The notes: generated from the letters alone by a model not told the origin. Shown: positions 50,281-60,372, counted from the stretch's first letter. The stretch is DNA of 64,000 nt from Peptococcus niger (GCF_900101835.1 NZ_FNAF01000002.1:183188-247187), one strand, 5' to 3'. Numbers and translations are program-made.

Positions 50281-52314
50281 ATGGAAATACGGATTGCATC
50301 GAATGCAGGCTTTTGCTTCGGTGTGCGCCAGGCAATAGAAAAAGCTGAGCAACTCATCGAAGATGGACAGGGGCCGCTGGCAACACTGGGCCCGCTGATT
50401 CATAACCCGCAAGAAGTCAGCCGCCTGGAAAATCTCGGTATCCATTCTTATGACCACTTTGATGATATGACTGAGAAAAACGTTATTTTACGCACGCACG
50501 GCGTGACACCGGCGGTATGCCGGGAAGCGGATTGCCGTGGGCTGACCACCTTTGACTGCACCTGCCCGAAAGTCAGGGCCGTTCAGAAACTGGCGGAAAA
50601 ATACGCCGAGGACGGCTACCAAGTTTTGATTTTAGGGGATGCCAATCATCCGGAAGTGCAAGGCATTGTCGGATGGTCAGGTGATCGTGCAAAAGTATTC
50701 TTTGCGCCGGAAGAAATCCGCAACTGGGATTTGGCGCATCAAAAAGTTTGTTTGGTCAGTCAGACCACAGAAAAAACGGAGCGTTTCGCCTCCGCTGTGG
50801 AGATTTTACAAGACCTGGACCTTGAGGACCTGGTGGTTCACAACACCATTTGTGCCGCCACTCGAGACAGGCAACATGATGCCGGAAATTTGGCGCGTGA
50901 AGTTGATATGATGATTGTTATCGGCGGGTATAACAGCGCCAATACCAACAAGCTTGTGAGCATATGCCAAGATGCCGGCGCCCCCACGCATCATGTGGAA
51001 ACGGCGGCAGATTTGCAGGCAGAATGGTTTGACGGTATCACATTAATTGGCTTAACAGCAGGGGCCTCGACCCCTGACTGGATAATTAGGGAGGTCATTG
51101 ACAAGATGGAAGAATTAACGATGGAACAAGGGTTAGAACAAGGCTACGGCACACTGGATCCGCTCAATTTATACGATGTGGTAACCGGAACTGTGGTTAA
51201 AATAACCCCGGACGAAGTGATGGTGGATGTCGGAGGTAAATCCGAAGGCGTCATTCCTAAGAAAGAGCTGTCTTTCCAAAAAGACCCGGACGTGGAAGAA
51301 CTCGTCAAAGTTGGCGATGAAATCCAAGTGATGGTCATCAAAATGGAAAACAACGAAGGTCACATGGTTCTGTCCAAGAAACGTGCGGATCAGGAAAAAG
51401 CGATGGATGCCTTGCAAGAAAAATTCGATAACGATGAAATTATTGAAGCAAAAGTCGTTAACGATGTTAAAGGCGGTGTCATCGTTGATATCGGTGCGCG
51501 TGGATTTGTTCCCGCTTCCCATCTTGACACCAAATATGTTGAAGACATTAAACAATTTGTCGGCAACACCTATCGCTTCAAAATTATTGAATTTGATCCG
51601 AATCCGGAAAATCGCAAAATCATTCTTTCCCGTCGGGCTTTAATTGAGGAAGAAGAAAAAGAAAAACGCGAAGAACTCTGGAAAACCCTTGAAGTGGGCG
51701 AAACCCGCAAAGGGACCGTTCAGCGCATTGCCAGCTTTGGTGCTTTCGTCGACTTGGGCGGCGTTGACGGCTTGCTCCACATCTCTGAAATGGGTTGGGG
51801 TCGCGTGAAACAACCGACCGATGTGGTCAATGTTGGCGATGAAATTGAAGTTTACATTCTCGCTCTGGACGAAGCCAAGGGTAAAATCAGCCTGAGCCTG
51901 AAAAAACTTTTGAGCAATCCCTGGGATGATGTGGATGAACGCTATGAAGTTGGCGCCACTGCTCACGGGAAAGTTGTTCGTATTGCACCCTTTGGCGCTT
52001 TCGTCTCCTTGGAAGACGGCGTTGACGGCTTGGTGCACATTTCCCAAATCGCTTGGGAACATGTGGAACAAGTTGAAGATGTGCTGAAAGTCGGCCAGGA
52101 AGTGGATGTTAAAATCCTTGACGTGGATAAAGATCGCAAACGCATCAGCTTGTCCATTAAGGAACTGAAAGAACGTCCGGCCAGCGAAGCACCGAAGCAA
52201 AAACCGCGCCGTGAAGCACGTCCAAAAACCGATGTGCCTGTGGTGAATGAAGATATTTCCACCAACTTGGGAGATGTTTTCGGTCAACTGCTGGACCAAG
52301 ATGACGCTGAATAA
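50281..52314 (+). CDS. ispH: HMBPP reductase IspH fused to ribosomal protein S1 domains
   Basis: A 677-residue fusion known from Clostridia. Residues 1-280 are IspH, the last enzyme of the MEP isoprenoid pathway, with the three 4Fe-4S cysteines in [18 protein letters not shown] and [12 protein letters not shown] and the catalytic QTTEKT. A short linker leads to four S1 RNA-binding repeats starting near residues 300, 385, 470 and 556; the last two contain [17 protein letters not shown] and [18 protein letters not shown]. The S1 part may help translation. AAGGAG precedes the ATG. dxs and ispA of the same pathway are downstream. Confidence 0.96.
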   Translation: MEIRIASNAGFCFGVRQAIEKAEQLIEDGQGPLATLGPLIHNPQEVSRLENLGIHSYDHFDDMTEKNVILRTHGVTPAVCREADCRGLTTFDCTCPKVRAVQKLAEKYAEDGYQVLILGDANHPEVQGIVGWSGDRAKVFFAPEEIRNWDLAHQKVCLVSQTTEKTERFASAVEILQDLDLEDLVVHNTICAATRDRQHDAGNLAREVDMMIVIGGYNSANTNKLVSICQDAGAPTHHVETAADLQAEWFDGITLIGLTAGASTPDWIIREVIDKMEELTMEQGLEQGYGTLDPLNLYDVVTGTVVKITPDEVMVDVGGKSEGVIPKKELSFQKDPDVEELVKVGDEIQVMVIKMENNEGHMVLSKKRADQEKAMDALQEKFDNDEIIEAKVVNDVKGGVIVDIGARGFVPASHLDTKYVEDIKQFVGNTYRFKIIEFDPNPENRKIILSRRALIEEEEKEKREELWKTLEVGETRKGTVQRIASFGAFVDLGGVDGLLHISEMGWGRVKQPTDVVNVGDEIEVYILALDEAKGKISLSLKKLLSNPWDDVDERYEVGATAHGKVVRIAPFGAFVSLEDGVDGLVHISQIAWEHVEQVEDVLKVGQEVDVKILDVDKDRKRISLSIKELKERPASEAPKQKPRREARPKTDVPVVNEDISTNLGDVFGQLLDQDDAE

Positions 52315-52323
52315 TTGAGTGAT

Positions 52324-52349
52324 AAGCCCTGCCTTGGCAGGGCTTTTTT
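52324..52349 (+). terminator. Terminator of ispH-S1
   Basis: A perfect 10-bp stem AAGCCCTGCC/GGCAGGGCTT with 2-nt loop, then TTTT. Confidence 0.92.
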
Positions 52350-52565
52350 GTTTGCCCTTGCCGGCCAGCTGGTAAGCAAAATTGGCCATCAGGGGGTTGA
52401 CAAGAAGCTGGGTAAAACACCGGTCCCATCGGTCTTGCAGAGGGCAAGGCCGATTTTTATGATTAGGTTACCGCGGCGAGACATTTTTTCGCTTGCCGGC
52501 TTTAGAGACTGCCATGATATGCGCTTTCATGGTATACTGTCATAATAGAGAAAGGAGGCTGACCG

Positions 52566-53015
52566 ATGAGTGGAGAATCCGGAAACGGTCAAAAAATACA
52601 GGAGAAAAGACAGGAAATATCCACCGAACAGGTCCACACGACACAATACGGTGAAATTCAAATGGATGATGATGTCATCGCGTCCATTGCCGCTATGGTT
52701 GTCGGTGGTACCCCCGGCGTTGCAGCTTTGGTTGGCGGTATGACCGATGGCATTACGGAAATGCTTGGGAAGAAGTCAGCCACCAAGGGCATTAAGGTGG
52801 AAACGATAGACGGCGGCACCCGGGTAGAAGTGGTGATCACCGTTGACTATGGCATAGCCATTCCTGATCTGGCCTATTCAATCCAGCGGGATGTGGCCGA
52901 ACAAGTGAAGAACATGACAGGAATCCTTTTGCGTGGCGTGGACGTTCACGTACAGGGCATTCGGTTTACCGATAAAAACAACGATAGCGGCGAAGGGAAG
53001 GCTGGTAAAGGATGA
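52566..53015 (+). CDS. Asp23/Gls24-family envelope stress protein
   Basis: A 149-residue protein of the Asp23/Gls24 (alkaline shock) family. The core has MDDDVIASIAAMVVGGTPGVAAL, VETIDGGTRVEVVITVDYG and DVAEQVKNMTGI, followed by VDVHVQGI. Members associate with the membrane or cell-wall stress response. AAAGGAGG precedes the ATG; a TATACT box lies near 52532. In spore-forming Clostridia this gene stands between the spoIIIA operon and nusB; here no spoIIIA gene is found upstream. ATGA overlap with nusB. Confidence 0.92.
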   Translation: MSGESGNGQKIQEKRQEISTEQVHTTQYGEIQMDDDVIASIAAMVVGGTPGVAALVGGMTDGITEMLGKKSATKGIKVETIDGGTRVEVVITVDYGIAIPDLAYSIQRDVAEQVKNMTGILLRGVDVHVQGIRFTDKNNDSGEGKAGKG

Positions 53016-53959
53016 ATCAAAATATGCGTGTGGCCCGGTTGATGACCTTCCTTGGACTCTATGCAGCCCAGGAAAGTGGTGCCGCGGATGCCGGCCTTTT
53101 AGCGCGGCTCTATCCGGCCCAGCTAAGTTTGGCCGATGCAGCTGAGCTGGCCGGCTTATCTGAAGAAGAACCGGCAAGGTATTTGCGGGAATGGCTTTAC
53201 AATCGTCGAAAAACCCCTAAGGCTGACCGGCAATCAACGCAGAAGGCCTTATATGAAGCCTTAACCGACTATTATACGGAAGCCCACCTGCCGACAGACC
53301 AGCCGCTGGATATGCAGATGAATTTGGCTGACCTGGCTACTTTTTTTGAAAACTATGCCGAGGCCTGCGAGACGGCTTTGTCACAAAAGCCGGAAGCCAA
53401 TTGGGCCTTGCGCTTGGTCCAGGAAGTTTTGGCGGATATGGTGGAAAAAGCGGCCATCAATAATGAGACCTTGATGGCCGTGGCTCAAGGCTATTTTAAA
53501 GCCAAGACCTTTGCAGGGCTTTGCAGCACCGGACCCATGGCCGGTGAGCTGCTCTCCTGTGCGGATATGGCGGCCTATCGGCGGGAAAATTTAGAGGCCT
53601 GGGCAGCTGATGTTGACTTGCCGGCAGCCCTGGGCAATCATTTTACACCGGAAAGTCTTGAAGAACTTGATGTGCAGGCGATTCAGGCCAAGATTGACGA
53701 CATTGCCGAGCATTTGGGCGCCATTGATGAGGCCATTTGCAAGGTTTCAAAAAAATGGCGGCCGGACCGGATGGCGTCTTGCGACCGGACCATTTTACGC
53801 CTGGGCGTTTATGACCTCTGCTATGCGCCGGAAAAGGCGGATACGGCTCTGATCATTAACGAAGCGGTGGAGTTGGCAAAAATTTATGGGGATGAAGATG
53901 CCTATAAGTTCGTCAACGGGGTTTTAGATGCCATCGCGAAAACGCGGGAGACCGTATGA
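53012..53959 (+). CDS. nusB: NusB antitermination factor with a large extra segment
   Basis: NusB binds boxA RNA with NusE/S10 and supports rRNA antitermination. Canonical NusB is about 140 residues; this one has 315. The C-terminal 90 residues match well (AIDEAICKVSKKW, ASCDRTILRLGVYDLCY, IINEAVELAKIYGDEDAYKFVNGVLDAI). The first 20 residues (MRVARLMTFLGLYAAQ) look like NusB helix 1. Between them lie about 190 helical residues that I cannot assign, possibly an insertion in the N-terminal subdomain. Position after asp23 and before xseA is normal; ATGA overlaps on both sides. Confidence 0.88.
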   Translation: MNQNMRVARLMTFLGLYAAQESGAADAGLLARLYPAQLSLADAAELAGLSEEEPARYLREWLYNRRKTPKADRQSTQKALYEALTDYYTEAHLPTDQPLDMQMNLADLATFFENYAEACETALSQKPEANWALRLVQEVLADMVEKAAINNETLMAVAQGYFKAKTFAGLCSTGPMAGELLSCADMAAYRRENLEAWAADVDLPAALGNHFTPESLEELDVQAIQAKIDDIAEHLGAIDEAICKVSKKWRPDRMASCDRTILRLGVYDLCYAPEKADTALIINEAVELAKIYGDEDAYKFVNGVLDAIAKTRETV

Positions 53960-55173
53960 GCAAAACATGGTCGGTTAGCGAATTAAACCGCTACATCAAA
54001 GATCAGTTTGAAGCGGACGATGTCTTGCGGGAAGTGACGCTCAGCGGCGAAATTGCCAATTTTAAGCGCCACGGGCCCAGTGGGCATTGCTATTTTTCCT
54101 TGAAAGACGCCAAGGCCTCCCTTACCTGCGTCATGTGGCGGAGCCATGTCGGCCGCCTGACCTTTAGCCCACAAGACGGTATGACCGTTCTGGTGCGGGG
54201 GCAAGTGACAGTCTTTGAACGCAACGGGGCCTACCAGCTGTATGTATCGCGGATGCTGGCCGAAGGCGCCGGGGCCTTGGCGATTCGCTTTGAAGAATTA
54301 AAGCAAAAGCTGGCGGCTGAGGGGGTTTTTAAAACGGCGGCCACGCGTCGGCCCCTGCCCGCCTATCCGGAGCGGATTGCCCTGGTGACTTCCTCTACCG
54401 GGGCGGTGATTCGGGATATGTTAACGGTGATGCGCCGTCGTGCACCGTATGTGCAGGTCATTTTAGCGCCGGCAACAGTCCAGGGGAGTCAAGGGGCGGC
54501 GTCCATCTGCGCAGCATTAACTGCTTTATACCAACGTGAGGACATTGATTTGATCATTGTGGCGCGTGGTGGCGGTTCTCAGGAAGATTTGTGGAACTTT
54601 AACGAAGAAGCGGTGGTGCGGACCATTGCCGCCAGCCCGGTGCCGATTATCAGTGCCATAGGGCATGAAACAGATGTGACCCTGGCAGATTTTGCAGCAG
54701 ATTTACGTGCCGGGACGCCTTCTATTGCAGCTGAACAGGCGGTGCCGGACAGTGCAGACCTTCTTGCGGCCCTTAACAACCGCCGTCGCGGCTTGGGGCA
54801 GGCGCTTTTACGGGATGTGCGCCTGGCACGCCTGCAATTGTCGCGCGCCTGTGCCCGCAGTTCCTTTACGGATCCGGGAAAAATATTGCTGCCTTATGCC
54901 CAAGCCCTGGATGAAAGGAGCATGCTGCTCCAGCAGCGGATGACCCAGCTTGTCCGGCAAAGCGAACTGGCTTTTCAAAAACGCGTGGGCCCCTTGGCGG
55001 CGCTTAATCCGCTGGCGGTGATGGCCCGCGGTTTTTCAGTGGCCACAGACCCTGACGGACGGATCATCAGTCAGGCCCGGGATTTGCCGGCAGAGGCAGC
55101 CTTTAATTTGCGGCTGAAGGATGGCATTGTAGCGGCCCGAAGTCTGGGCTATACAAAAATGGAGACAGATTGA
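53956..55173 (+). CDS. xseA: Exodeoxyribonuclease VII large subunit
   Basis: Large subunit of ExoVII, which degrades single-stranded DNA from both ends. 405 residues. N-terminal OB fold with VSELNRYIKDQFE and GEIANFKRHGPSGHCYFSLKD, central catalytic region with IALVTSSTGAVIRDML, IIVARGGGSQEDLWNFNEE and SAIGHETDVTLADFAADLRAGTPS-type motifs, then coiled coil and C-terminal MARGFSVATD. Coupled to nusB by ATGA; xseB follows 10 nt after. Confidence 0.97.
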   Translation: MSKTWSVSELNRYIKDQFEADDVLREVTLSGEIANFKRHGPSGHCYFSLKDAKASLTCVMWRSHVGRLTFSPQDGMTVLVRGQVTVFERNGAYQLYVSRMLAEGAGALAIRFEELKQKLAAEGVFKTAATRRPLPAYPERIALVTSSTGAVIRDMLTVMRRRAPYVQVILAPATVQGSQGAASICAALTALYQREDIDLIIVARGGGSQEDLWNFNEEAVVRTIAASPVPIISAIGHETDVTLADFAADLRAGTPSIAAEQAVPDSADLLAALNNRRRGLGQALLRDVRLARLQLSRACARSSFTDPGKILLPYAQALDERSMLLQQRMTQLVRQSELAFQKRVGPLAALNPLAVMARGFSVATDPDGRIISQARDLPAEAAFNLRLKDGIVAARSLGYTKMETD

Positions 55174-55183
55174 AAGGAATTTC

Positions 55184-55429
55184 ATGGACAAGGCAAAATC
55201 GGAAAACATCAGCTTCGAAGCGGCATTGGCAGAGTTGGATACCGTTTTGAACGCTTTGGAAAAAGGTGACATTCCACTGGAGGATGCCCTGGCGCATTAC
55301 CAGCGGGGCATGGCCCTGGCGGCTGTTTGCCAGCAAAAGCTGGCCACAGTGGAAGAAAAAATAGAAATATTACAAGCTGACGGCAGTTTGTCGGCGGTGG
55401 ATCCGGCAGAAGGGGGAAGGTATGAGTAA
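55184..55429 (+). CDS. xseB: Exodeoxyribonuclease VII small subunit
   Basis: Small helical subunit, 81 residues, normal length. The family motif SFEAALAELDTVLNALEKGDIPLEDALAHYQRG is complete when read in pieces: FEAALAELD, LEKGDIPLEDAL and YQRGMAL. GAAAGGA precedes the ATG. It overlaps ispA by 8 nt. Confidence 0.95.
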   Translation: MDKAKSENISFEAALAELDTVLNALEKGDIPLEDALAHYQRGMALAAVCQQKLATVEEKIEILQADGSLSAVDPAEGGRYE

Positions 55430-56300
55430 AGCGGCAATGGCAGAAAAAACAGCGCAGGTAACCAGTCATTTGGAAGGCTTGCTGATGACCGATGACAAGT
55501 TCAATGACCGCCTATATGAAGCGATGCGCTACAGCCTCTTGGCCGGTGGGAAAAGGCTCCGCCCTGTTTTGGTCCTGGCAGCCTGTGAAGCGGTCGGCGG
55601 GAAAACGACCGCCCAGGTTTTAGACGCGGCCTGCGCCATTGAACTGGTCCACACCTATTCGTTGATTCATGATGACTTGCCGGGCATGGACGATGACGAT
55701 TTGCGCCGGGGCAAGCCCACCAACCATGTGGTATACGGCGAAGCCATGGCGATTTTAGCCGGTGATGGTTTATTGACCGAAGCCTTTTCCATGCTTGCCC
55801 GGGCCTGTGGTGATACGCCTGTGGCAGCGGCCCTTATGCGTGAATTGGCTGAAGGCGCCGGCATTCGCGGCATGGTTGCCGGTCAGGCGCAAGACGTATT
55901 GAGTGAAGGGGAAGCCATTGGTCTTGACCATATGCAGTGGATTCACCGGCATAAGACAGGGGCCTTGATTTTGGCCGCCTGCCGGATGGGCGGGATTTTA
56001 GGCCAGGCGGATGAGGCCAGCATGGCTGCCTTGAGCGCCTACGGCCGGGCCTTGGGTTTGGCTTTTCAAATTACCGATGATATTTTGGACGTGGTTGGCG
56101 ATGAAGTGGTCATGGGGAAACACGCCGGCTCAGATGCCAAAAGTGACAAGGCCACCTACCCGGCGCTCCTGGGCTTGGACAAGAGTCGCGAGCTGGCAGA
56201 GCAAGCGGTGAATGAGGCCTTAAGTGCCTTAAAGGATCTGACGGGTGACGGCAGTTTACTGGCCTATATTGCATCCAAAATATTGGCACGTCAGAGTTAG
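55422..56300 (+). CDS. ispA: Polyprenyl synthase, farnesyl diphosphate synthase type
   Basis: Condenses IPP with allylic diphosphates, most likely to farnesyl diphosphate. 292 residues. First Asp-rich motif HDDLPGMDDDDLRRG (about residues 85-99) with the two-residue insertion of bacterial FPP synthases, second motif ITDDILDVVGD, and GGKRLRPVLVLAA near the N-terminus. GGAAGG upstream and 8-nt overlap with xseB. dxs follows after 9 nt, so early isoprenoid genes are cotranscribed. Confidence 0.94.
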   Translation: MSKAAMAEKTAQVTSHLEGLLMTDDKFNDRLYEAMRYSLLAGGKRLRPVLVLAACEAVGGKTTAQVLDAACAIELVHTYSLIHDDLPGMDDDDLRRGKPTNHVVYGEAMAILAGDGLLTEAFSMLARACGDTPVAAALMRELAEGAGIRGMVAGQAQDVLSEGEAIGLDHMQWIHRHKTGALILAACRMGGILGQADEASMAALSAYGRALGLAFQITDDILDVVGDEVVMGKHAGSDAKSDKATYPALLGLDKSRELAEQAVNEALSALKDLTGDGSLLAYIASKILARQS

Positions 56301-56309
56301 GAGATGGCA

Positions 56310-58193
56310 ATGCTGCTGAATTCTATTCATGAACCGAAAGACTTGCGGAAACTATCCGCAGATCAATTGAAGCAATTGGCCGCTGAAATTCGCCAACGCT
56401 TGATCCGGGTCACATCGGAAAACGGCGGTCATTTAGCGCCAAACTTGGGCGCCGTAGAATTAACACTGGCGCTGCACGCCGCTTTTAATGCCCCGGAGGA
56501 TAAAATTATTTGGGATGTGGGGCACCAGTCCTATGTGCATAAGCTCTTGACCGGGCGCAATGACGCCTTCTTTGATACCCTGCGCACCTATCAGGGCATG
56601 AGCGGCTTTCCCAAACGGGCGGAAAGCCCTTACGATACTTTCGGCACCGGGCATGCGTCAACGTCGGTGTCGGCGGCCACAGGCTTTGCCCTGGCCCGGG
56701 ACTTGCGCCAGGAAAAAAATGAAGTCATTGCCGTTATTGGTGATGGGGCTTTAACCGGGGGAGAAGTTTTTGAGGCCCTTAATTACGCAGGTCACTTGCA
56801 GCTCAACATGAAGGTCATCTTAAATGACAACGATATGTCCATTGACGCCAATGTAGGCGGCTTAGCCGACTACTTGACCCGCTTGCGGTCTGACCCCGGT
56901 TATCAGCGGGCCAAGGAAGATTTGGATAATTTTTTAAACCGCATTCCGACGGTCGGTTCGCGCATGGCAGACATGGCAGACCGGCTGAAAGATACCATGA
57001 AGTACATGCTTGTAGCGGGCAGTTTTTTTGAAGAATTGGGCTTCAAGTATTACGGCCCCATCAACGGACATGATATTTCCGCCATGCGGCAAGTCTTTGA
57101 GAATACCAAGGGCTTGCGCCGGCCTGTCCTCATCCATGTGATCACTAAAAAGGGCAAGGGGTATGGGCCGGCTGAAAAAAATCCCGATAAGTTTCACGGG
57201 ACCGGGCCCTTCTGTGTGGAAACCGGTCAACCTAAAAAGCAAAAAACGCAGCCCACCTATACGGACGTATTTGCCGATACGCTGATTACCCTGGCCAAGC
57301 GCAACAACCGCATTTGTGCGATTACCGCCGCCATGGGCTCAGGCACCGGGGTGGCCAAATTCAACCAGGTCTTTCCGGACCGGGCTTTTGACGTTGGGAT
57401 TGCGGAAGGCCACGCCACCACCATGGCGACAGCCTTGGCCTTGGAGGGGATGCAGCCGGTCCTGGCCCTGTATTCAAGCTTTATGCAGCGAGGCTTTGAC
57501 CAGTTGATTCACGATTGCGCCTTACAGAAAGCACCGGTGGTCTTTGCCTTGGACCGTGCCGGTCTGGTCGGTGAAGACGGGCCGACCCACCACGGTGTTT
57601 TTGACCTGTCTTACTTGCGCTTAATTCCCAACCTGACCGTGATGGCGCCAAAAGATGAACGTGAATTGCAAAATATGCTTTATTCCGCCGTTGAATATGG
57701 CACACCGGTGGCCTTGCGCTATCCGCGCGGTGCCGGTCCCGGTGCGGCGACGTCCGACATTTTTGACTACATCCCGCCGGGCAAGAGCGAAGTCCTTGCC
57801 CAGGGCAAGGACCTGACCTTGCTGGCCGTAGGGAGCATGGTCGCCACCGCCCAAGCCGCCGCCGACCGCCTCCGTGAACAAGGCTATGAGGTGGGCCTGG
57901 TCAACGCCCGATTTGTCAGTCCCTTGGATATGACAATGCTGGAGGCTGTTTTCCGGGAAACGGACCTGGTCGTCACCTTGGAAGAAAACGTTTTGGCTGG
58001 CGGATTTGGTTCTGCAGTCAGTGAATGGGCAGCAGACCAGGACCTGGTGAAACCGATGCTCCGCATTGGCATTCCGAATGCCTTTATTGAAGCGGGGAAT
58101 GTCAACTTGCTCAAGGAAAGCATTCAGCTGGATGTGGACGGCGTGGTGGCGCAAATTTCCGCCAGGCTGAAAGGATGCCGGGCCGATGGCTAA
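56310..58193 (+). CDS. dxs: 1-deoxy-D-xylulose-5-phosphate synthase
   Basis: TPP enzyme that opens the MEP isoprenoid pathway from pyruvate and glyceraldehyde 3-phosphate. About 627 residues. TPP/Mg motif GDGALTGGEVFEALNYAG with NDNDMSI (about residues 148-175), HVITKKGKGYGPAE, the transketolase-type DRAGLVGEDGPTHHG and the C-terminal LEENVLAGGFGSAV. Start 56310 has AGGAG at 6 nt; ATG 56304 is too close. It overlaps tlyA by 8 nt. Confidence 0.97.
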   Translation: MLLNSIHEPKDLRKLSADQLKQLAAEIRQRLIRVTSENGGHLAPNLGAVELTLALHAAFNAPEDKIIWDVGHQSYVHKLLTGRNDAFFDTLRTYQGMSGFPKRAESPYDTFGTGHASTSVSAATGFALARDLRQEKNEVIAVIGDGALTGGEVFEALNYAGHLQLNMKVILNDNDMSIDANVGGLADYLTRLRSDPGYQRAKEDLDNFLNRIPTVGSRMADMADRLKDTMKYMLVAGSFFEELGFKYYGPINGHDISAMRQVFENTKGLRRPVLIHVITKKGKGYGPAEKNPDKFHGTGPFCVETGQPKKQKTQPTYTDVFADTLITLAKRNNRICAITAAMGSGTGVAKFNQVFPDRAFDVGIAEGHATTMATALALEGMQPVLALYSSFMQRGFDQLIHDCALQKAPVVFALDRAGLVGEDGPTHHGVFDLSYLRLIPNLTVMAPKDERELQNMLYSAVEYGTPVALRYPRGAGPGAATSDIFDYIPPGKSEVLAQGKDLTLLAVGSMVATAQAAADRLREQGYEVGLVNARFVSPLDMTMLEAVFRETDLVVTLEENVLAGGFGSAVSEWAADQDLVKPMLRIGIPNAFIEAGNVNLLKESIQLDVDGVVAQISARLKGCRADG

Positions 58194-58983
58194 AAAAGAA
58201 CGACTGGATGTGGTCTTGGTGCAACAGGGGCTTTTCGCCAGCCGCCAGGCGGCGCAAAAGCGGATTATGGCCGGGGAAGTCCTGGTCAACGACCAAAAAA
58301 TTGATAAAGCCGGGACCCAGGTGCCAACGGATGCGTCCATTCGCCTCTTGGGCAAAGACTTGCCCTACGTGAGCCGCGGCGGCCTGAAGCTTGAGGAAGC
58401 GGTGAAGACCTTCCAGCTGGACTTAGCCGGTGGGGCGGTCTGTGACTTGGGCGCGTCAACAGGCGGTTTTGTTGACTGTGCCTTGCAGCACGGGGCACGC
58501 AAAGTTTACGCCATTGACGTAGGGACCAATCAATTGGTCTGGCAATTGCGGACCCATCCCCAGGTGGACTGCCGGGAGCAAACCAATGCGCGCTATTTGA
58601 CAGCGGCGGATTTTCCGGAGCAAATGGATTGGGTGACGACAGATGTGTCCTTTATTTCGCTGACGAAAATCTTCCCGGCAGCCGCCGAGATCTTAAAGCC
58701 GGATGGCCAAATGGTGGCTTTAATTAAGCCCCAATTTGAAGCCGGCCGGGAGCATGTCGGCAAACACGGCGTGGTGCGGGACTTAGACGTCCATCAGGCG
58801 GTGATTGCCAAGGTGGTGGCAGCGGCAGAGGACGAAGGCCTTTATCCACGTGGTCTGACCCCCTCACCGATTCGTGGGCCGGCGGGCAATGTGGAATACT
58901 TGCTCTGGCTCAGCAAAGATGCCCACTTGGCGGTAAGGCCGGATATTCCGTCGGTGGTGGCAGCGGGTGCAACCATTCCATGA
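58186..58983 (+). CDS. tlyA: TlyA-family rRNA 2'-O-methyltransferase
   Basis: A 265-residue protein with an N-terminal S4 RNA-binding domain (ERLDVVLVQQGLFASRQAAQ) and an FtsJ-like methyltransferase domain (CDLGASTGGFVDCALQHGA, VTTDVSFISLTKI, LIKPQFEAG). Relatives methylate 16S and 23S rRNA and affect capreomycin sensitivity; some were called haemolysins. The KDK-type residues are partly visible. Neighbours are as in other Firmicutes, except that two genes separate it from argR. ATGA overlap downstream. Confidence 0.94.
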   Translation: MAKKERLDVVLVQQGLFASRQAAQKRIMAGEVLVNDQKIDKAGTQVPTDASIRLLGKDLPYVSRGGLKLEEAVKTFQLDLAGGAVCDLGASTGGFVDCALQHGARKVYAIDVGTNQLVWQLRTHPQVDCREQTNARYLTAADFPEQMDWVTTDVSFISLTKIFPAAAEILKPDGQMVALIKPQFEAGREHVGKHGVVRDLDVHQAVIAKVVAAAEDEGLYPRGLTPSPIRGPAGNVEYLLWLSKDAHLAVRPDIPSVVAAGATIP

Positions 58984-59486
58984 TGACCCAGGGGGATGTC
59001 CTGCTGCTGACCCTCTTGATTGCCCTGGCCCTGGTTCTTGTCGGCGGGCGCGCCTTGCGACGCTTTCAAGGGAAGCGGCGGCAGGCACGGGGTAAGAAAC
59101 GGGAGCGTCAGGCTGAGGCCCTATTGAGGGCGGCCGGCTACCATATCTTGGCCCGGCAAAAAACGGGCCGGGTACGGTATTGGGTAGACGACCGGCCGAA
59201 AGAGACGGTTTTACATGCGGATTATTGGGTGCGCAAGGGGCGCCATTTCTATATTGTTGAAGTGAAGAGCGGCCAGCAGGCCAATCCGCATTTGGCGGCA
59301 GTCAGACGGCAGCTCCTGGAGTACCGGGCTATTTTTAGACCGCATGGCATTTTATTTGTAGATATGGAGAAAAAACGGGTGCGTCAGGTGGCCTTTGAAC
59401 CGACCAGGACCGGTCTTTTACCCTGGCTGGGCGGTGCCGCTGTCGGGGCTGGGCTGATGTGGCTGTTCATCTTTATCATGGGGTAG
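58980..59486 (+). CDS. Membrane-anchored PD-(D/E)XK nuclease-like protein
   Basis: A 168-residue protein with a membrane helix at each end (residues about 7-23 and 148-166). The middle looks like a PD-(D/E)XK nuclease core: Glu46 in RERQAEALL, Asp81 in HADYWVRKG, and Glu94-x-Lys96 in YIVEVKSGQ, followed by a helix with RRQLLEYR. It resembles NERD- or resolvase-like nuclease domains, but I cannot name the family. It is coupled to tlyA by ATGA, and nadK starts immediately after its stop, so it is part of this operon. Function is unknown. Confidence 0.7.
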   Translation: MMTQGDVLLLTLLIALALVLVGGRALRRFQGKRRQARGKKRERQAEALLRAAGYHILARQKTGRVRYWVDDRPKETVLHADYWVRKGRHFYIVEVKSGQQANPHLAAVRRQLLEYRAIFRPHGILFVDMEKKRVRQVAFEPTRTGLLPWLGGAAVGAGLMWLFIFIMG

Positions 59487-60368
59487 GTGAGAAAATTGGG
59501 GATAAAAAGCGTTGGTTTGTATGCCAATTTTGAGCGCGAAGGGGTCCAGGATTTGTGCGACCGGATTATTGCTGAATTATCTGCGCGCAATGTTCATATT
59601 TATGCGACCCAGGCCAGTGATGTCCGCAACCAAAAGGTTGAACGTCTGGAGCGGCGGGCCTTGCTAAAAACGGTGGAACTTATTTTGGTCATCGGCGGGG
59701 ATGGCACCTTTTTACATGCGGCGACAGATTTGGCCGGGGCGGCCATTCCCATGCTGGGCATCAATAAGGGGCATCTGGGCTTCCTGTCCGAACTGGAAGA
59801 AGATGACTTTTTCCCGATGCTGGACCGGATTTTGACGGGCGATTTTTCCATTGAACGGCGGATGAAAATCACCGGGTCTTTGATTCGGGAGGGGGAGATC
59901 ATTGCCGAGATGACCGGCTTGAACGATGTGGTAATCAACCGAGATCCCCTGGACAACACCATTGCCCTGGATGTTTTTATGGGCGATGCCCTGGTGGACC
60001 ATTATCGTGGTGATGGGCTAATTATAGCGACGCCGACCGGTTCCACCGGCTATTCCTTCTCAGCCGGCGGCCCCTTGATTTACCCCGGGACAGATTGTTT
60101 GATTGTGAACCCCATTTGTGCTCATTTGATGGGCGTGCGGTCAATCATTATCCCGGCCAACGCCTCGGTGGACGTTTACCTGACGCGCGGCCGGGCCGGG
60201 GCTTACTTGGTCGCCGATGGGGTCAACCCCATGCGCATGCAGCTGGGCGACCACCTGCATGTCGAGCGGGCGCCGAGTACGGTTCAACTGGTGCATATGC
60301 GCAAACACCCCTTCTTTGAAGCGGTGCACACGAAAATGCTGAACACCCACGAACGGAAGCCGAGGTAG
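59487..60368 (+). CDS. nadK: NAD kinase
   Basis: Phosphorylates NAD to NADP. 293 residues. The family motifs are LVIGGDGTFLHAA (about residue 70), GINKGHLGFLSEL, LNDVVINRDP, and the C-terminal ATPTGSTGYSFSAGGP with VNPICAH. It begins with GTG at 59487, directly after the preceding stop; GGGGTAG overlaps that stop and may act as ribosome site. It precedes argR, which starts 4 nt later. Confidence 0.95.
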   Translation: MRKLGIKSVGLYANFEREGVQDLCDRIIAELSARNVHIYATQASDVRNQKVERLERRALLKTVELILVIGGDGTFLHAATDLAGAAIPMLGINKGHLGFLSELEEDDFFPMLDRILTGDFSIERRMKITGSLIREGEIIAEMTGLNDVVINRDPLDNTIALDVFMGDALVDHYRGDGLIIATPTGSTGYSFSAGGPLIYPGTDCLIVNPICAHLMGVRSIIIPANASVDVYLTRGRAGAYLVADGVNPMRMQLGDHLHVERAPSTVQLVHMRKHPFFEAVHTKMLNTHERKPR

Positions 60369-60372
60369 AACT

